A DNA stretch of 64,000 nucleotides from Paracoccus sp. SMMA_5_TC (GTDB lineage: Bacteria; Pseudomonadota; Alphaproteobacteria; Rhodobacterales; Rhodobacteraceae): NCBI RefSeq assembly GCF_009696685.2, contig NZ_CP102355.1, forward strand, positions 1,785,501 through 1,849,500, written 5' to 3'. Each line of letters begins with the position of its first letter. The stretch's first letter is position 1. This document shows, piece by piece, positions 46,406-54,525 of this stretch. Below the pieces are notes generated by a model. The model saw nothing but the letters and a program-made list of their open reading frames with translations. It was not told where the DNA came from and searched no databases. A program made the translations under genes and the position numbers.

Positions 46406-47366
46406 CGAACGGTCTGCCCGGCTTTTCGTCAGCATCGTAGAGACGAAAAGCGCGCGCATCGCCGGGGCTGTCCTTCACGACTATCACGCGGCCAGCGCCA
46501 CTCCTTTGATCGGCGCTGGTCTCTTGGTGCCGGACGCTCCGGTTCCAGTTGCCACCTCTTTGGTTGACCATGAGGACGAGCCAGTAAATCTGGAATGGTC
46601 GCCAGAGCAGCGCGCCTACGGGTATTTCAGCCCGGCAGCGGGATGGGTAACCGTCGACAGCGAACGCCTTCAGGTATTCCGCTTCGATGCCAACGCGTTC
46701 ATTGGTCGGCTGACATCTCGCCTTGACTTGCCGCGCTCCGCCCGTCCGGCAGAACGCATTCCGGGCCATCTATGGGAGTTGGGCGACGTCAGACTGCCCG
46801 GGCGCGGTGCCCGTGTCCCAATCTGGTATGCGAGACGGCTGACGGATCGCGAGACCTGGCAGCAGGTCGTCAACTACCTCGGGGGGCGTCCGCCCGCAGA
46901 TTTCAGGGTGGTGGTGACCAGCTCGGCGACCCGTGATCTCGCAGAGGCGGACTTGTCCCGGCATCAGTTCATTGCATTGGGGGATCTGGAATCTGGCAGT
47001 GCGGCGCTGGTCATCGAGCCAACATATCTGGCCGCCCAGCTGAAGGCCGGCGCGGCGACCCATGCAGGCGATCCCGTGCGCCACGCCGCTGGGTTCCGTC
47101 ATCTGTGGGTGGGCGAACGGGAGTTCAAGTTTGGCGGCGACAAGAGGCGGCAAATTGTCGAGTACCTCTTCAACGCATGGGACGGTGGCGAGGAGAGCGT
47201 CAGCACAGAAGTCATGTTTGCCGATCTCGAATACGATGTCTCAAGCCGCATGCGGGATATCTTCAAGGGCCACCCCGATTGGCGCGATCTGATCGAGACG
47301 ACGGGGGGATCCTGTCGGCTGCGCATCAGGGAGCTTCTGGAGGCCGATAGTCCTAACGCCGATTGA
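46380..47366 (+). CDS. Unrecognised 328-residue protein with a C-terminal winged-helix-like part
   Basis: I do not recognise this family. The N-terminal 190 residues are mixed alpha/beta (RSARLFVSIVETKSARIAGA at the start, ERIPGHLWELGDVRLPGRGA in the middle). The last 90 residues (FKFGGDKRRQIVEYLFNAWD to WRDLIETTGGSCRLRIRE) have the helix-turn-helix plus wing pattern of a DNA-binding domain. The ATG at 46380 lies inside the preceding gene; a TTG at 46371 is also possible. The 3' end overlaps the convergent toxin gene by 14 bases. Confidence 0.72.
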   Translation: MTRSSSTIDERSARLFVSIVETKSARIAGAVLHDYHAASATPLIGAGLLVPDAPVPVATSLVDHEDEPVNLEWSPEQRAYGYFSPAAGWVTVDSERLQVFRFDANAFIGRLTSRLDLPRSARPAERIPGHLWELGDVRLPGRGARVPIWYARRLTDRETWQQVVNYLGGRPPADFRVVVTSSATRDLAEADLSRHQFIALGDLESGSAALVIEPTYLAAQLKAGAATHAGDPVRHAAGFRHLWVGEREFKFGGDKRRQIVEYLFNAWDGGEESVSTEVMFADLEYDVSSRMRDIFKGHPDWRDLIETTGGSCRLRIRELLEADSPNAD

Positions 47367-48390
47367 TTGCGTCCTCGGCGACCCGAAGTTGTTCCATGAT
47401 CCAGTCGAAAGGCGGCACCTCGCCGAGCATCATGCCCTGCATCGCGGCATAGTCCTCCTCGATCGCCGCGCGCAACTCGGCGGTCGGTACGACGCAGATC
47501 GAGCCTGGCGTGGCGTCTTCGAATTTCTTCCATGCCTGCCTGAAAGCGATGAGGTTGTGTTCGCGCACGGCCGCAAGCAGCCCGTCGTCGGCCAGGGCAG
47601 CGCGCCCAATCTGCGTGCCGGTGATCATGGCGACGTCATAGTAGTGGCGGGAAATCCTGTCGCTGTCGGCAGGCACACGTCCTTCGTCACGATGACCGCA
47701 GAACGCGCCGTGCAAAATCAGAAGTTTCTCCAGGTAGGTGCGCTGCGGAGCAATAACATGGACGTTGTCGACTGCGAATGACCATCCGTCGGTCAGTTCC
47801 TCTGCGATATAGGGGGTCACGCTGGCGGTCTCGTTGGGATCGAGCGCCGAGCGTGCGCCTGCTTCGAGCTTCACGCGTGGCAGGACGTAGGAGATCTCGG
47901 TGCTTGGATAGAGCGTCGGGTACTCGATCAGCAGAGTTTGCTGATCGCTGTCCTCATCGTCGGGCGCGATGCTGCAACGCGCATCGAGCAGCGGCTTCAG
48001 CGCTTCTGCCAGATCACCGCGAATATAGGAGCTGCAGGCGTCCTTCAGGTCATCGAACAGCGCCTTGCGCTTCTTGTTCGAAATACCCTCGGGGTTCGTC
48101 GGGTCGCGTTCGGCCGCGAAGCCGAGACCATCCCGGTAAACGACAAGATCGATGTCCTCCGAGAAGCGGCGGATGAGCCCATAGGCCTTGGATAACGCCG
48201 TCCCGCCCTTGAACAGGAGTTGCGGGTGGCCGTCAGGCAAGCGTTTGTAGAGCGCGTCCAGCACGAAGCAGACCCAGAAATCCTTCTCGACATAGCTCGG
48301 AAGCGTGTCGAGGCGGTCAGCAGCCGCCTCGAATACGTCCTTCTGGTCGCGAGCTGAAAGCGCGAGAAACCGCGTATAGCTCTCGCTCAT
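47353..48390 (-). CDS. AbiEii-type nucleotidyltransferase toxin
   Basis: A 345-residue DNA-polymerase-beta-like nucleotidyltransferase of the AbiEii/AbiGii family. The motif FKGGTALSKAYGLIRRFSED with GGTALSK at residues 62-68 and SEDIDL at 77-82 is the diagnostic active site. AbiEii toxins modify nucleic acids or tRNA and stop growth on phage infection. Its ATG overlaps the antitoxin stop in ATGA, the usual coupling of a type IV toxin-antitoxin pair. Confidence 0.9.
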   Translation of the reverse strand: MSESYTRFLALSARDQKDVFEAAADRLDTLPSYVEKDFWVCFVLDALYKRLPDGHPQLLFKGGTALSKAYGLIRRFSEDIDLVVYRDGLGFAAERDPTNPEGISNKKRKALFDDLKDACSSYIRGDLAEALKPLLDARCSIAPDDEDSDQQTLLIEYPTLYPSTEISYVLPRVKLEAGARSALDPNETASVTPYIAEELTDGWSFAVDNVHVIAPQRTYLEKLLILHGAFCGHRDEGRVPADSDRISRHYYDVAMITGTQIGRAALADDGLLAAVREHNLIAFRQAWKKFEDATPGSICVVPTAELRAAIEEDYAAMQGMMLGEVPPFDWIMEQLRVAEDAINRR

Positions 48391-49010
48391 GGTGTGGCGA
48401 TCTGCGGGTCGACAAGGCTATGCGCGATGGGCGCTGCCCAGCTCGGCAGGCTACCGCTGTTACGAACGAGATCCTTTTTCACGGCATCTGGCAGCTTGCG
48501 CTTGAGCGTGGTCGCAACCCGTGTGTCCAACGCGGCTTGCGGTCCGAGCCAGCGTAGCGCCTGCGCGACTGGCGCGGAGGTTTTTCCCGCCCATGCCATC
48601 ACACTCGGACCTGCATGCCGCAGCCGCACGGTCCGATTGCCGATTTTCACGTCTCGTGTCGCCCCATCCGTCACATAGCTCGTCTTCGCGGGGACAGCAT
48701 TGGTCAGGCCCAGCTGGTTTGCTGCGGCGATGCCATCGGGCATGATTCGAACACTGTCGCGCCGCGCGAGGGCTGCAACCGCCTTGTCCATATCGACCGG
48801 TGCGGGCCGTTTCAGGACGCCGCTGGTGCGGGGAAGATCGTAAAGCCCACGGCCGACACGACGCAGATCACCACTCTTTGCCAGGCGCGACAACGCCTGA
48901 TCGATAGCCGCACGGCTACCGAGGTCGAGGAAGTCCCTGGGGGTGCAAACCCACTTCCCGCGCCCCTTCGAACGAAGGCGCTTCATGATTCTATCTGAAA
49001 TACCAGTCAT
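48387..49010 (-). CDS. AbiEi-type antitoxin (DUF6088 family)
   Basis: A 207-residue antitoxin/repressor with an N-terminal winged helix (FLDLGSRAAIDQALSRLAKS then GDLRRVGRGLYDLP) and a larger C-terminal domain. AbiEi both neutralises AbiEii and represses the operon by binding inverted repeats in its promoter. The ATG at 49010 is chosen over the open frame to 49160 because it begins the conserved region; a 27-base inverted repeat lies just upstream. It can also be described as a DUF6088 protein. Confidence 0.85.
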   Translation of the reverse strand: MTGISDRIMKRLRSKGRGKWVCTPRDFLDLGSRAAIDQALSRLAKSGDLRRVGRGLYDLPRTSGVLKRPAPVDMDKAVAALARRDSVRIMPDGIAAANQLGLTNAVPAKTSYVTDGATRDVKIGNRTVRLRHAGPSVMAWAGKTSAPVAQALRWLGPQAALDTRVATTLKRKLPDAVKKDLVRNSGSLPSWAAPIAHSLVDPQIATP

Positions 49011-49037
49011 CTGAGCGGTCCTCGTAGGCCTTTTCTT

Positions 49038-49064
49038 GTCAGAAACATAGAGGATTTTTCTGAC
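49038..49064. promoter_or_regulatory. AbiEi operator (inverted repeat)
   Basis: GTCAGAAA (49038-49045) and TTTCTGAC (49057-49064) are perfect 8-bp inverted arms separated by 11 bases, 28 bases upstream of the antitoxin start. On the minus strand a TATGTT-like -10 lies inside the repeat. Inverted-repeat binding by AbiEi is established for the Streptococcus system, so this is the expected autoregulatory site. Confidence 0.65.
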
Positions 49065-49170
49065 GAATTCAATTCCTCCCCGAACGTACCCCTTTCGCCT
49101 CCCCGGCGCCTCCCACCCCCTCCGCCATGTTGAACCCGCAAGTGTTCGCAGAAATCCCAAGGAGGTTCAC

Positions 49171-49380
49171 ATGGCGACCAGGCACCTTTCCCAGATCGAG
49201 CTGGCGGCTCGCTGGAACATTTCGCACCGCACGCTGGAGCGCTGGCGGTGGACGGGCGAAGGCCCGAAATTCATCAAGCTCGGCGGCCGGGTGATCTACC
49301 GGCTCGAGGATGTCGAGGCCTTCGAGGCCGAACAGATCCGCGGCGTGGATCACGAACCCCATCGTCCGATGTCGGCGTGA
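49171..49380 (+). CDS. Small HTH (excisionase/AlpA-like) protein
   Basis: A 69-residue MerR-type helix-turn-helix protein: LSQIELAARWNISHRTLERW, then KLGGRVIYRLEDVEAFE, the AlpA/excisionase pattern. A strong AAGGAGG leader precedes the ATG. As first gene of the rightward prophage early region it may be an excisionase partner of the serine recombinase or an early regulator. Confidence 0.85.
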   Translation: MATRHLSQIELAARWNISHRTLERWRWTGEGPKFIKLGGRVIYRLEDVEAFEAEQIRGVDHEPHRPMSA

Positions 49381-49391
49381 GGGGGCGGAAC

Positions 49392-49877
49392 ATGACGATC
49401 TCCAACCACATCACCCTAGCCGATATCCACCGCATGCCGGTGGGCCAGATCGCGGCGCTGCCCGCCGATCATCTCGCGCTGCTGAAAGGCGCGGCGGACG
49501 AGCAGCTGACGCAGGCGAAGTCGGTCGCGGACTGGCTCGACGGCGCCATCTCTCTCAAATACGCCGACCGCGCCCAGGACACCCGCCAGGAGGCGGGCAA
49601 GGACACCGGCACGATCCGGTTCGAGGATGACGGCGTCACCGTGATCGCCGAACTGCCCAAGCGCATCGACTGGGATCAGGCGTTGCTGGCGCAGATCGCC
49701 GAGAACATCGCCTCGGCGGGCGAGGACCCCGCGGAATTCATCGAAACCAAGCTGTCGGTCTCCGAGCGCAAATACGGCGCATTGCCGGAAAGCTGGCGCA
49801 AGGGCTTCGAGCCCGCGCGCACGGTCCGCGCCGGCAAGCCGAAGTTCCGCCTCGTGCTGAACGAGGAGGTGCGCTGA
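49392..49877 (+). CDS. Phage hypothetical protein
   Basis: A 161-residue soluble protein with a helical N-terminal half and a C-terminal beta-rich half (TIRFEDDGVTVIAELPKRID). The ATG at 49392 begins 11 bases after the previous stop, and its own stop overlaps the next start in ATGA-like fashion. No family recognised; it is conserved in position before the Sak4-like ATPase in related prophages. Confidence 0.7.
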   Translation: MTISNHITLADIHRMPVGQIAALPADHLALLKGAADEQLTQAKSVADWLDGAISLKYADRAQDTRQEAGKDTGTIRFEDDGVTVIAELPKRIDWDQALLAQIAENIASAGEDPAEFIETKLSVSERKYGALPESWRKGFEPARTVRAGKPKFRLVLNEEVR

Positions 49878-50623
49878 TGGCCATTTCGCTCGCGTCCCTG
49901 CGCACGACCTCGGTGCTGACCCCGCCGCGCATCCTGATCCACGGCGTGGCCGGGGTGGGCAAATCCACCTTCGCGGCCGATGCCGACCGGCCCGTCTTCC
50001 TCATGACCGAGGATGGCCTGGGCAAGCTGCAGGTGCCGCATTTCCCGCTCGCGACCAGTTATGCGGAGGTGGCCGAGGCGCTTGATGCGCTCTCGAACGA
50101 GGACCACGATTTCGGCACGGTCGTCGTCGACAGCGTCGACTGGCTGGAGCCGCTGATCTGGGCCGAGGCCTGCAAGCGCAACGGCTGGGCCTCGATCGAG
50201 GCGCCGGGGTTTGGCAAGGGCTATGCCGAGGCGCTGACCATCTGGCGCGAATATCTCGACCGGCTCAACGCGCTTCGCGACCGCAAAGGCATGGTGGTCA
50301 TCCAGATCGCCCATACCGACATCAAGCGTTTCGACAGCCCCGAACACGAGCCCTACGACCGCTATGTGATCAAGCTGCAGACCCGCGCCTCGGCGCTGCT
50401 GCAGGAGCATTCGGACGTGGTGCTCTTCGCCAACTATCAAATCTCGGTCGCGAAATCCGATGTCGGCTTCAACAAGAAGGTGACCCGGGCGCTCGGGTCC
50501 GGTGCGCGCGTCATGCACACCGAAGAGCGTCCCGCCTTCCTCGCCAAGAACCGTTACGGCCTGCCGGACACCCTGCCGCTGATGTGGTCGGAGTTCCTCG
50601 CGGCCATGCCCCAATCCCAATGA
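49877..50623 (+). CDS. Sak4-like RecA-fold ATPase (single-strand annealing)
   Basis: A 248-residue AAA_24/RecA-like ATPase. Walker A is GVAGVGKSTFA, Walker B FGTVVVDSVDWLE, and a sensor-like QIAHTDIKRF follows. Phage Sak4 proteins are RecA-core single-strand annealing proteins that need a cognate SSB; the next gene is exactly such a DUF669 protein. It likely drives recombination-dependent replication of the prophage. Confidence 0.85.
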   Translation: MAISLASLRTTSVLTPPRILIHGVAGVGKSTFAADADRPVFLMTEDGLGKLQVPHFPLATSYAEVAEALDALSNEDHDFGTVVVDSVDWLEPLIWAEACKRNGWASIEAPGFGKGYAEALTIWREYLDRLNALRDRKGMVVIQIAHTDIKRFDSPEHEPYDRYVIKLQTRASALLQEHSDVVLFANYQISVAKSDVGFNKKVTRALGSGARVMHTEERPAFLAKNRYGLPDTLPLMWSEFLAAMPQSQ

Positions 50624-50642
50624 ACTGAACAAGGACAAGACC

Positions 50643-51143
50643 ATGGCACGTTTCGACACGTCCTTCGACGCCACCAGCGTCGAGCCCACCACCGCCTACG
50701 AGCTGCTGCCCGCAGGCAAATACCGCGCCCAGATCGTAGAGAGCGAGATGCGCGTCACGAAGAACGGCATGGGTCAGTTCCTCTGGCTGATGCTCGACAT
50801 CCTCGAGGGCGAGCACAAGGGCCGGAAGATCTTCGACCAGCTGAACCTGGTGAACCCGAACCCGACGACGGTGGAGATCGCGCAGCGCACGCTCTCGGCG
50901 ATCTGCCATGCCACGGGCCGGATGCATGTCAGCGACAGCGAGGAGCTGCACCTGATCCCGATGACGATCCAGGTGAAGATCCGGCCGCCGAAGAACGGCT
51001 ACGGCGAGAGCAACGCGATTGCCTATCTGCCGCCCGAGCGGGGTTCGGCCCCGGCCGCCCGTCCGGCGAAGCCCGAGCCCGATCCGGCCAGCTCTTCGGT
51101 GCCGCCGAAAATGGCCTCCGCGCCCTGGAACAAGAAGGGCTGA
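50643..51143 (+). CDS. DUF669 phage single-stranded DNA-binding-like protein
   Basis: A 166-residue DUF669 protein with the family core ELLPAGKYRAQIVESEMRVT and WLMLDILEGEHKGRKIFDQL. DUF669 proteins act as SSB-like partners of Sak4 or UvsX-like ATPases. The C-terminal 45 residues are Pro/Ala-rich and end KMASAPWNKKG, a flexible tail like the one SSB proteins use for protein contacts. Confidence 0.85.
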   Translation: MARFDTSFDATSVEPTTAYELLPAGKYRAQIVESEMRVTKNGMGQFLWLMLDILEGEHKGRKIFDQLNLVNPNPTTVEIAQRTLSAICHATGRMHVSDSEELHLIPMTIQVKIRPPKNGYGESNAIAYLPPERGSAPAARPAKPEPDPASSSVPPKMASAPWNKKG

Positions 51144-51207
51144 GTACCCGCGCTGGCCTGCGCCCTGACTGACGGGGCAGCGCGAAACCCCATCTGAGGA
51201 TACTCCC

Positions 51208-51570
51208 ATGACTGACATGACCAACGCGGCCCCTGCGGCTGCGACCAGCCCCGGCTTGCCTGATGATCAGCGCCGATTGATCGAGCTCGACGATGCCATC
51301 GCCAAGATCCGCACGCAGATCGCGACGGCAGATCTGGCCCGCCAGCGCGGCCAGAAGCCGATCGATCCGGACTGGTTCCACCGGGCCCGCACGGCGCTCC
51401 GCCACCTGTGCCGCGAACGCGCGGAACTGCTCGCCCAAGGCACCGGCCGCCGTCGCCGCGAAAAGCTCAAGGACGCTCTGATCGGCATCCTGCGCGAACG
51501 CCATGACCCCGAGACCTGGGATGGCATTTTGGCAGAGGCGCAGGCCCGCAGTGAACGGGAGGGCCTGTGA
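51208..51570 (+). CDS. Small helical phage protein
   Basis: A 120-residue protein that is mostly alpha-helical and coiled-coil-prone (RRLIELDDAIAKIRTQIATA). No family recognised. It overlaps the start of the exonuclease gene by 4 bases, so it may be co-translated with it. Confidence 0.65.
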   Translation: MTDMTNAAPAAATSPGLPDDQRRLIELDDAIAKIRTQIATADLARQRGQKPIDPDWFHRARTALRHLCRERAELLAQGTGRRRREKLKDALIGILRERHDPETWDGILAEAQARSEREGL

Positions 51571-52574
51571 TGGCAGAACTTCCCGAAGCCCCCACGCCGA
51601 CGCTGACGGCGATCTATGCCGATTATGAATCCCGCCAGGGCGATGGTTTCCGCGATCACCTCGGCGCATCGATCATCGGCAAATCCTGCGCACGGGCGCT
51701 CTGGTATGATTTCCGCTGGGTGACGCCCGCGCGCCATTCCGGCCGCCTGCTGCGCCTTTTCGAGACGGGCCAGCTGGAGGAGGACCGGCTCGTGCGCAAC
51801 CTGCGTGCCACCGGGGCGACCGTGCTTGAGGTCGATCCCGAGACCGGCCGCCAGTTCCGGGTCGAGGCCCATGGCGGGCATTTCGGTGGATCGCTCGATG
51901 GCGTGGCCCTCGGGCTCCTGGAGGCGCCCAAAACCTGGCATGTGCTGGAGTTCAAGACCCATGGGGTCAAGAGCTTCACCGAACTGACCTCCAAGGGCGT
52001 CGTTCTGGCCAAGCCCCAGCATGCCGCGCAGATGCAGATCTACATGCACCTGACAGGCATCACGCGCGCCCTCTACGTCGCGGTCTGCAAGGACACCGAC
52101 GCGCTGCATGTCGAGCGCATCGAGGCGGACCGCGCCATGGCCGAGCGCCTCTTGGAAAAGGCCGGGCGCATCATCTTCGCCCAGCATCCGCCCCCGCGGA
52201 TCAGCGAGGATCCGGCCTGGTTCGAATGCCGGTTCTGCGATCACCATGCGGCCTGCCATGACGGCGGTGGCGCTGCGGTGACCTGCCGGTCCTGCCTGCA
52301 TGCGACGCCCGTCGGAGCGCTTCCAGAAGAAGTGGATACCGGTTCTTCGTCCGGAAGCGCGACCAGCAAGAACTTCGGTGGTTGGCATTGCGCCCGCCAC
52401 GACCGGATGCTGGCGCCTTCCGAGCAACGCGCCGCCTGCGGCCGCCATCTCTTCATCCCCGATCTCATCCCGGGCGAGGTCATCGATGCGGGCGACGATG
52501 TCGTCACCTACCGCATGGCCGATGGCACGACCTGGACCAACGACGCCCGTTCCCCGGAGGTCGCGCCATGCTGA
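51567..52574 (+). CDS. PD-(D/E)XK exonuclease (RecB-like)
   Basis: A 335-residue Cas4/RecB-type nuclease. The catalytic set is in GGHFGGSLDGVALG and the lysine in VLEFKTHGVKSF; QMQIYMHLTGI is the downstream QxxxY motif. The C-terminal cysteines (CRFCDHHAACHDGGGAAVTC with CRSC) probably hold a zinc or Fe-S site. It supplies 5'-end resection for the Sak4/DUF669 annealing pair. Its last 7 bases overlap the helicase start. Confidence 0.85.
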   Translation: MMAELPEAPTPTLTAIYADYESRQGDGFRDHLGASIIGKSCARALWYDFRWVTPARHSGRLLRLFETGQLEEDRLVRNLRATGATVLEVDPETGRQFRVEAHGGHFGGSLDGVALGLLEAPKTWHVLEFKTHGVKSFTELTSKGVVLAKPQHAAQMQIYMHLTGITRALYVAVCKDTDALHVERIEADRAMAERLLEKAGRIIFAQHPPPRISEDPAWFECRFCDHHAACHDGGGAAVTCRSCLHATPVGALPEEVDTGSSSGSATSKNFGGWHCARHDRMLAPSEQRAACGRHLFIPDLIPGEVIDAGDDVVTYRMADGTTWTNDARSPEVAPC

Positions 52575-54304
52575 CCCTGCGCCCCTATCAACAGGCCGCG
52601 ATCACCGCGATCTACGGCTATTTCCAGACCCACACCGGCAATCCGCTGGTGGTCATTCCGACCGCGGGCGGCAAGTCGCTGGTCATGGCGTCCTTCATCG
52701 AGGGTGTGCTGAAGGCCTGGCCCGATCAGCGCATCCTGATCGTGACCCATGTCCGCGAGCTGATCGCGCAGAACCACGCCGAGATGATCGGCCTCTGGCC
52801 CGAAGCGCCCTCGGGCATCTATTCGGCGGGCCTCGGCAAGCGCGAGGCGCAGGCGCGGATCCTCTTCGCCGGTATCCAGTCGATCCACCGCCGCGCGGGT
52901 GAGATCGGCCACACCGATCTGGTGCTGATCGACGAGGCGCATCTGATCCCCGGCAAGTCGAGCACGATGTATCGGCGCTTCCTCGACGCGCTGAAGGCGA
53001 TCAACCCGGCGCTCAAGGTGATCGGGCTGACCGCCACGCCGTTCCGGCTCGATTGCGGGATGCTGCACGAGGGGCAGAACGCGCTCTTCACGAACATCGC
53101 CTACGAGGCCCCGGTCCGCGAGCTGATCGACGCGGGGTATCTGAGCCCTCTGGTCTCGAAACAGCCTGCAACCCGGCTCGACGTCTCGAAGGTGGGCACC
53201 CGCGCAGGCGATTTCATTGCCCGCGATCTGGCGGCGGCGGTCGATCAGAACGCCATCACCCGCGCGGCCGTCGCCGAAATCATCGCGCATGGCCGTGACC
53301 GGAAATCCTGGCTGGCCTTCTGCTCGGGCGTCGAGCATGCGCGCCATGTGGCCGAGGAGTTCGACCGCCAGGGCATCAGTTGCCGCACGATCTTTGGCGA
53401 CACGCCGAAGGACGAGCGCGATGCGATCCTTGCCGCCTTCAAGCGCGGAGAAATCCGGGCGCTCGCCTCGATGGGCGTGCTGACCACCGGCTTCAACGCG
53501 CCCGGTGTCGACCTGATCGCGCTCCTGCGTCCCACCCAATCGGCCGGGCTCTATGTGCAGATGGTCGGGCGCGGCACCCGTCTCGCGCCGGGCAAGGAGA
53601 ACTGCCTGGTGCTGGACTTCGCCGGCAATGTCCGTCGCCATGGGCCGATCGATCTGGTGCGGCCCAAGCGCCCCGGTGACGGCGGCGGGGGTGAGGCGCC
53701 GACCAAGGTCTGCCCGGAGTGCGACAGCATCATCGCGCTCTCGGCGACGGAATGCCCCGATTGCGGCTATGTCTTCCCGGCGCGCGAGGTGAAGATCGCC
53801 CCCACGGCCGCCACGCTGCCGGTGCTTTCGCCAAAGCAGCAATGGCTCCCGGTCACGGGCGTTTTCTACAGCCGCCACGACAAGGCTGGCGGCCGTCCGT
53901 CGCTCAAGGTGACCTATAGCTGCGGCCTTGCCACCTACAGCGAATGGGTCTGCCTCGAGCATCAGGGCTATGCCCGCCAAAAGGCGGCCGAGTGGTGGCG
54001 CAAGCGCGCGCCCGGCTGCCCCGTGCCGCTGAGCGTGGCCGAGGCCCTCGCGCAGACGAGCCGCCTTGCGTGTCCCACCGACATCTCGGTCCGCCCCTCG
54101 GGCCGCTATCTTGAGATCTCCGGTTACAGGTTCGCCCCATGCGCCTATCCGACCCCGGCCTCTGCGCCGTCTGCCACCGGGAACCTCGCGGCTTTGGCTG
54201 GTTCGAGCCGGGGTTCCGCCGCACCGACCCGCGGCGCGACGCCAGCCGCAAGCGGCTCTGCAGCCGCGCCTGTCAGGACCTCTGCCATGGGAGGAAGGGC
54301 ATGA
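52568..54304 (+). CDS. DEAD/DEAH superfamily 2 helicase
   Basis: A 578-residue SF2 helicase. Walker A is PTAGGKSLVMASF, the DEAH box is LVLIDEAHLIPG, motif III lies in IGLTATPFRLD and motif VI in QMVGRGTRLAPGKENCLV. A C4-type zinc ribbon (CPECDSIIALSATECPDCGY) follows. The last 55 residues are Ser/Ala/Pro-rich, run into the next gene for 166 bases and look unlike the rest, as if an earlier stop (near 54139) had been lost. It works in phage replication. Confidence 0.85.
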   Translation: MLTLRPYQQAAITAIYGYFQTHTGNPLVVIPTAGGKSLVMASFIEGVLKAWPDQRILIVTHVRELIAQNHAEMIGLWPEAPSGIYSAGLGKREAQARILFAGIQSIHRRAGEIGHTDLVLIDEAHLIPGKSSTMYRRFLDALKAINPALKVIGLTATPFRLDCGMLHEGQNALFTNIAYEAPVRELIDAGYLSPLVSKQPATRLDVSKVGTRAGDFIARDLAAAVDQNAITRAAVAEIIAHGRDRKSWLAFCSGVEHARHVAEEFDRQGISCRTIFGDTPKDERDAILAAFKRGEIRALASMGVLTTGFNAPGVDLIALLRPTQSAGLYVQMVGRGTRLAPGKENCLVLDFAGNVRRHGPIDLVRPKRPGDGGGGEAPTKVCPECDSIIALSATECPDCGYVFPAREVKIAPTAATLPVLSPKQQWLPVTGVFYSRHDKAGGRPSLKVTYSCGLATYSEWVCLEHQGYARQKAAEWWRKRAPGCPVPLSVAEALAQTSRLACPTDISVRPSGRYLEISGYRFAPCAYPTPASAPSATGNLAALAGSSRGSAAPTRGATPAASGSAAAPVRTSAMGGRA

Positions 54305-54525
54305 TCGATCCGACCCCGAATGAGACCGAGGCCATGGCCAAAGGCGGCCAGATGGGCGGCGAATATCTTGAGAGCATCGGCAAGTCCGACCTCGCGACCC
54401 TGTCCGAGGAGGAATGGGCCCGGTTTCTCGATGCCGTCGTCACCGGCTATTGCGACCACCTGCGTGCGCTGGCGGCGAAGGATCGCAGCCGGCTCGACGC
54501 GATGGCGCCGGAGGTGCCGTTCTGA
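54139..54525 (+). CDS. DUF6511 domain phage protein
   Basis: A 128-residue protein with an N-terminal CAVCHREPRGFGWFEP and CSRACQDLC zinc-finger-like pairing, typical of DUF6511, and a C-terminal helical part (EEEWARFLDAVVTGYCDHLR). It starts inside the helicase frame and ends where the primase begins (the TGATGG junction), so it is part of the tightly packed early operon. Confidence 0.75.
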   Translation: MRLSDPGLCAVCHREPRGFGWFEPGFRRTDPRRDASRKRLCSRACQDLCHGRKGMIDPTPNETEAMAKGGQMGGEYLESIGKSDLATLSEEEWARFLDAVVTGYCDHLRALAAKDRSRLDAMAPEVPF

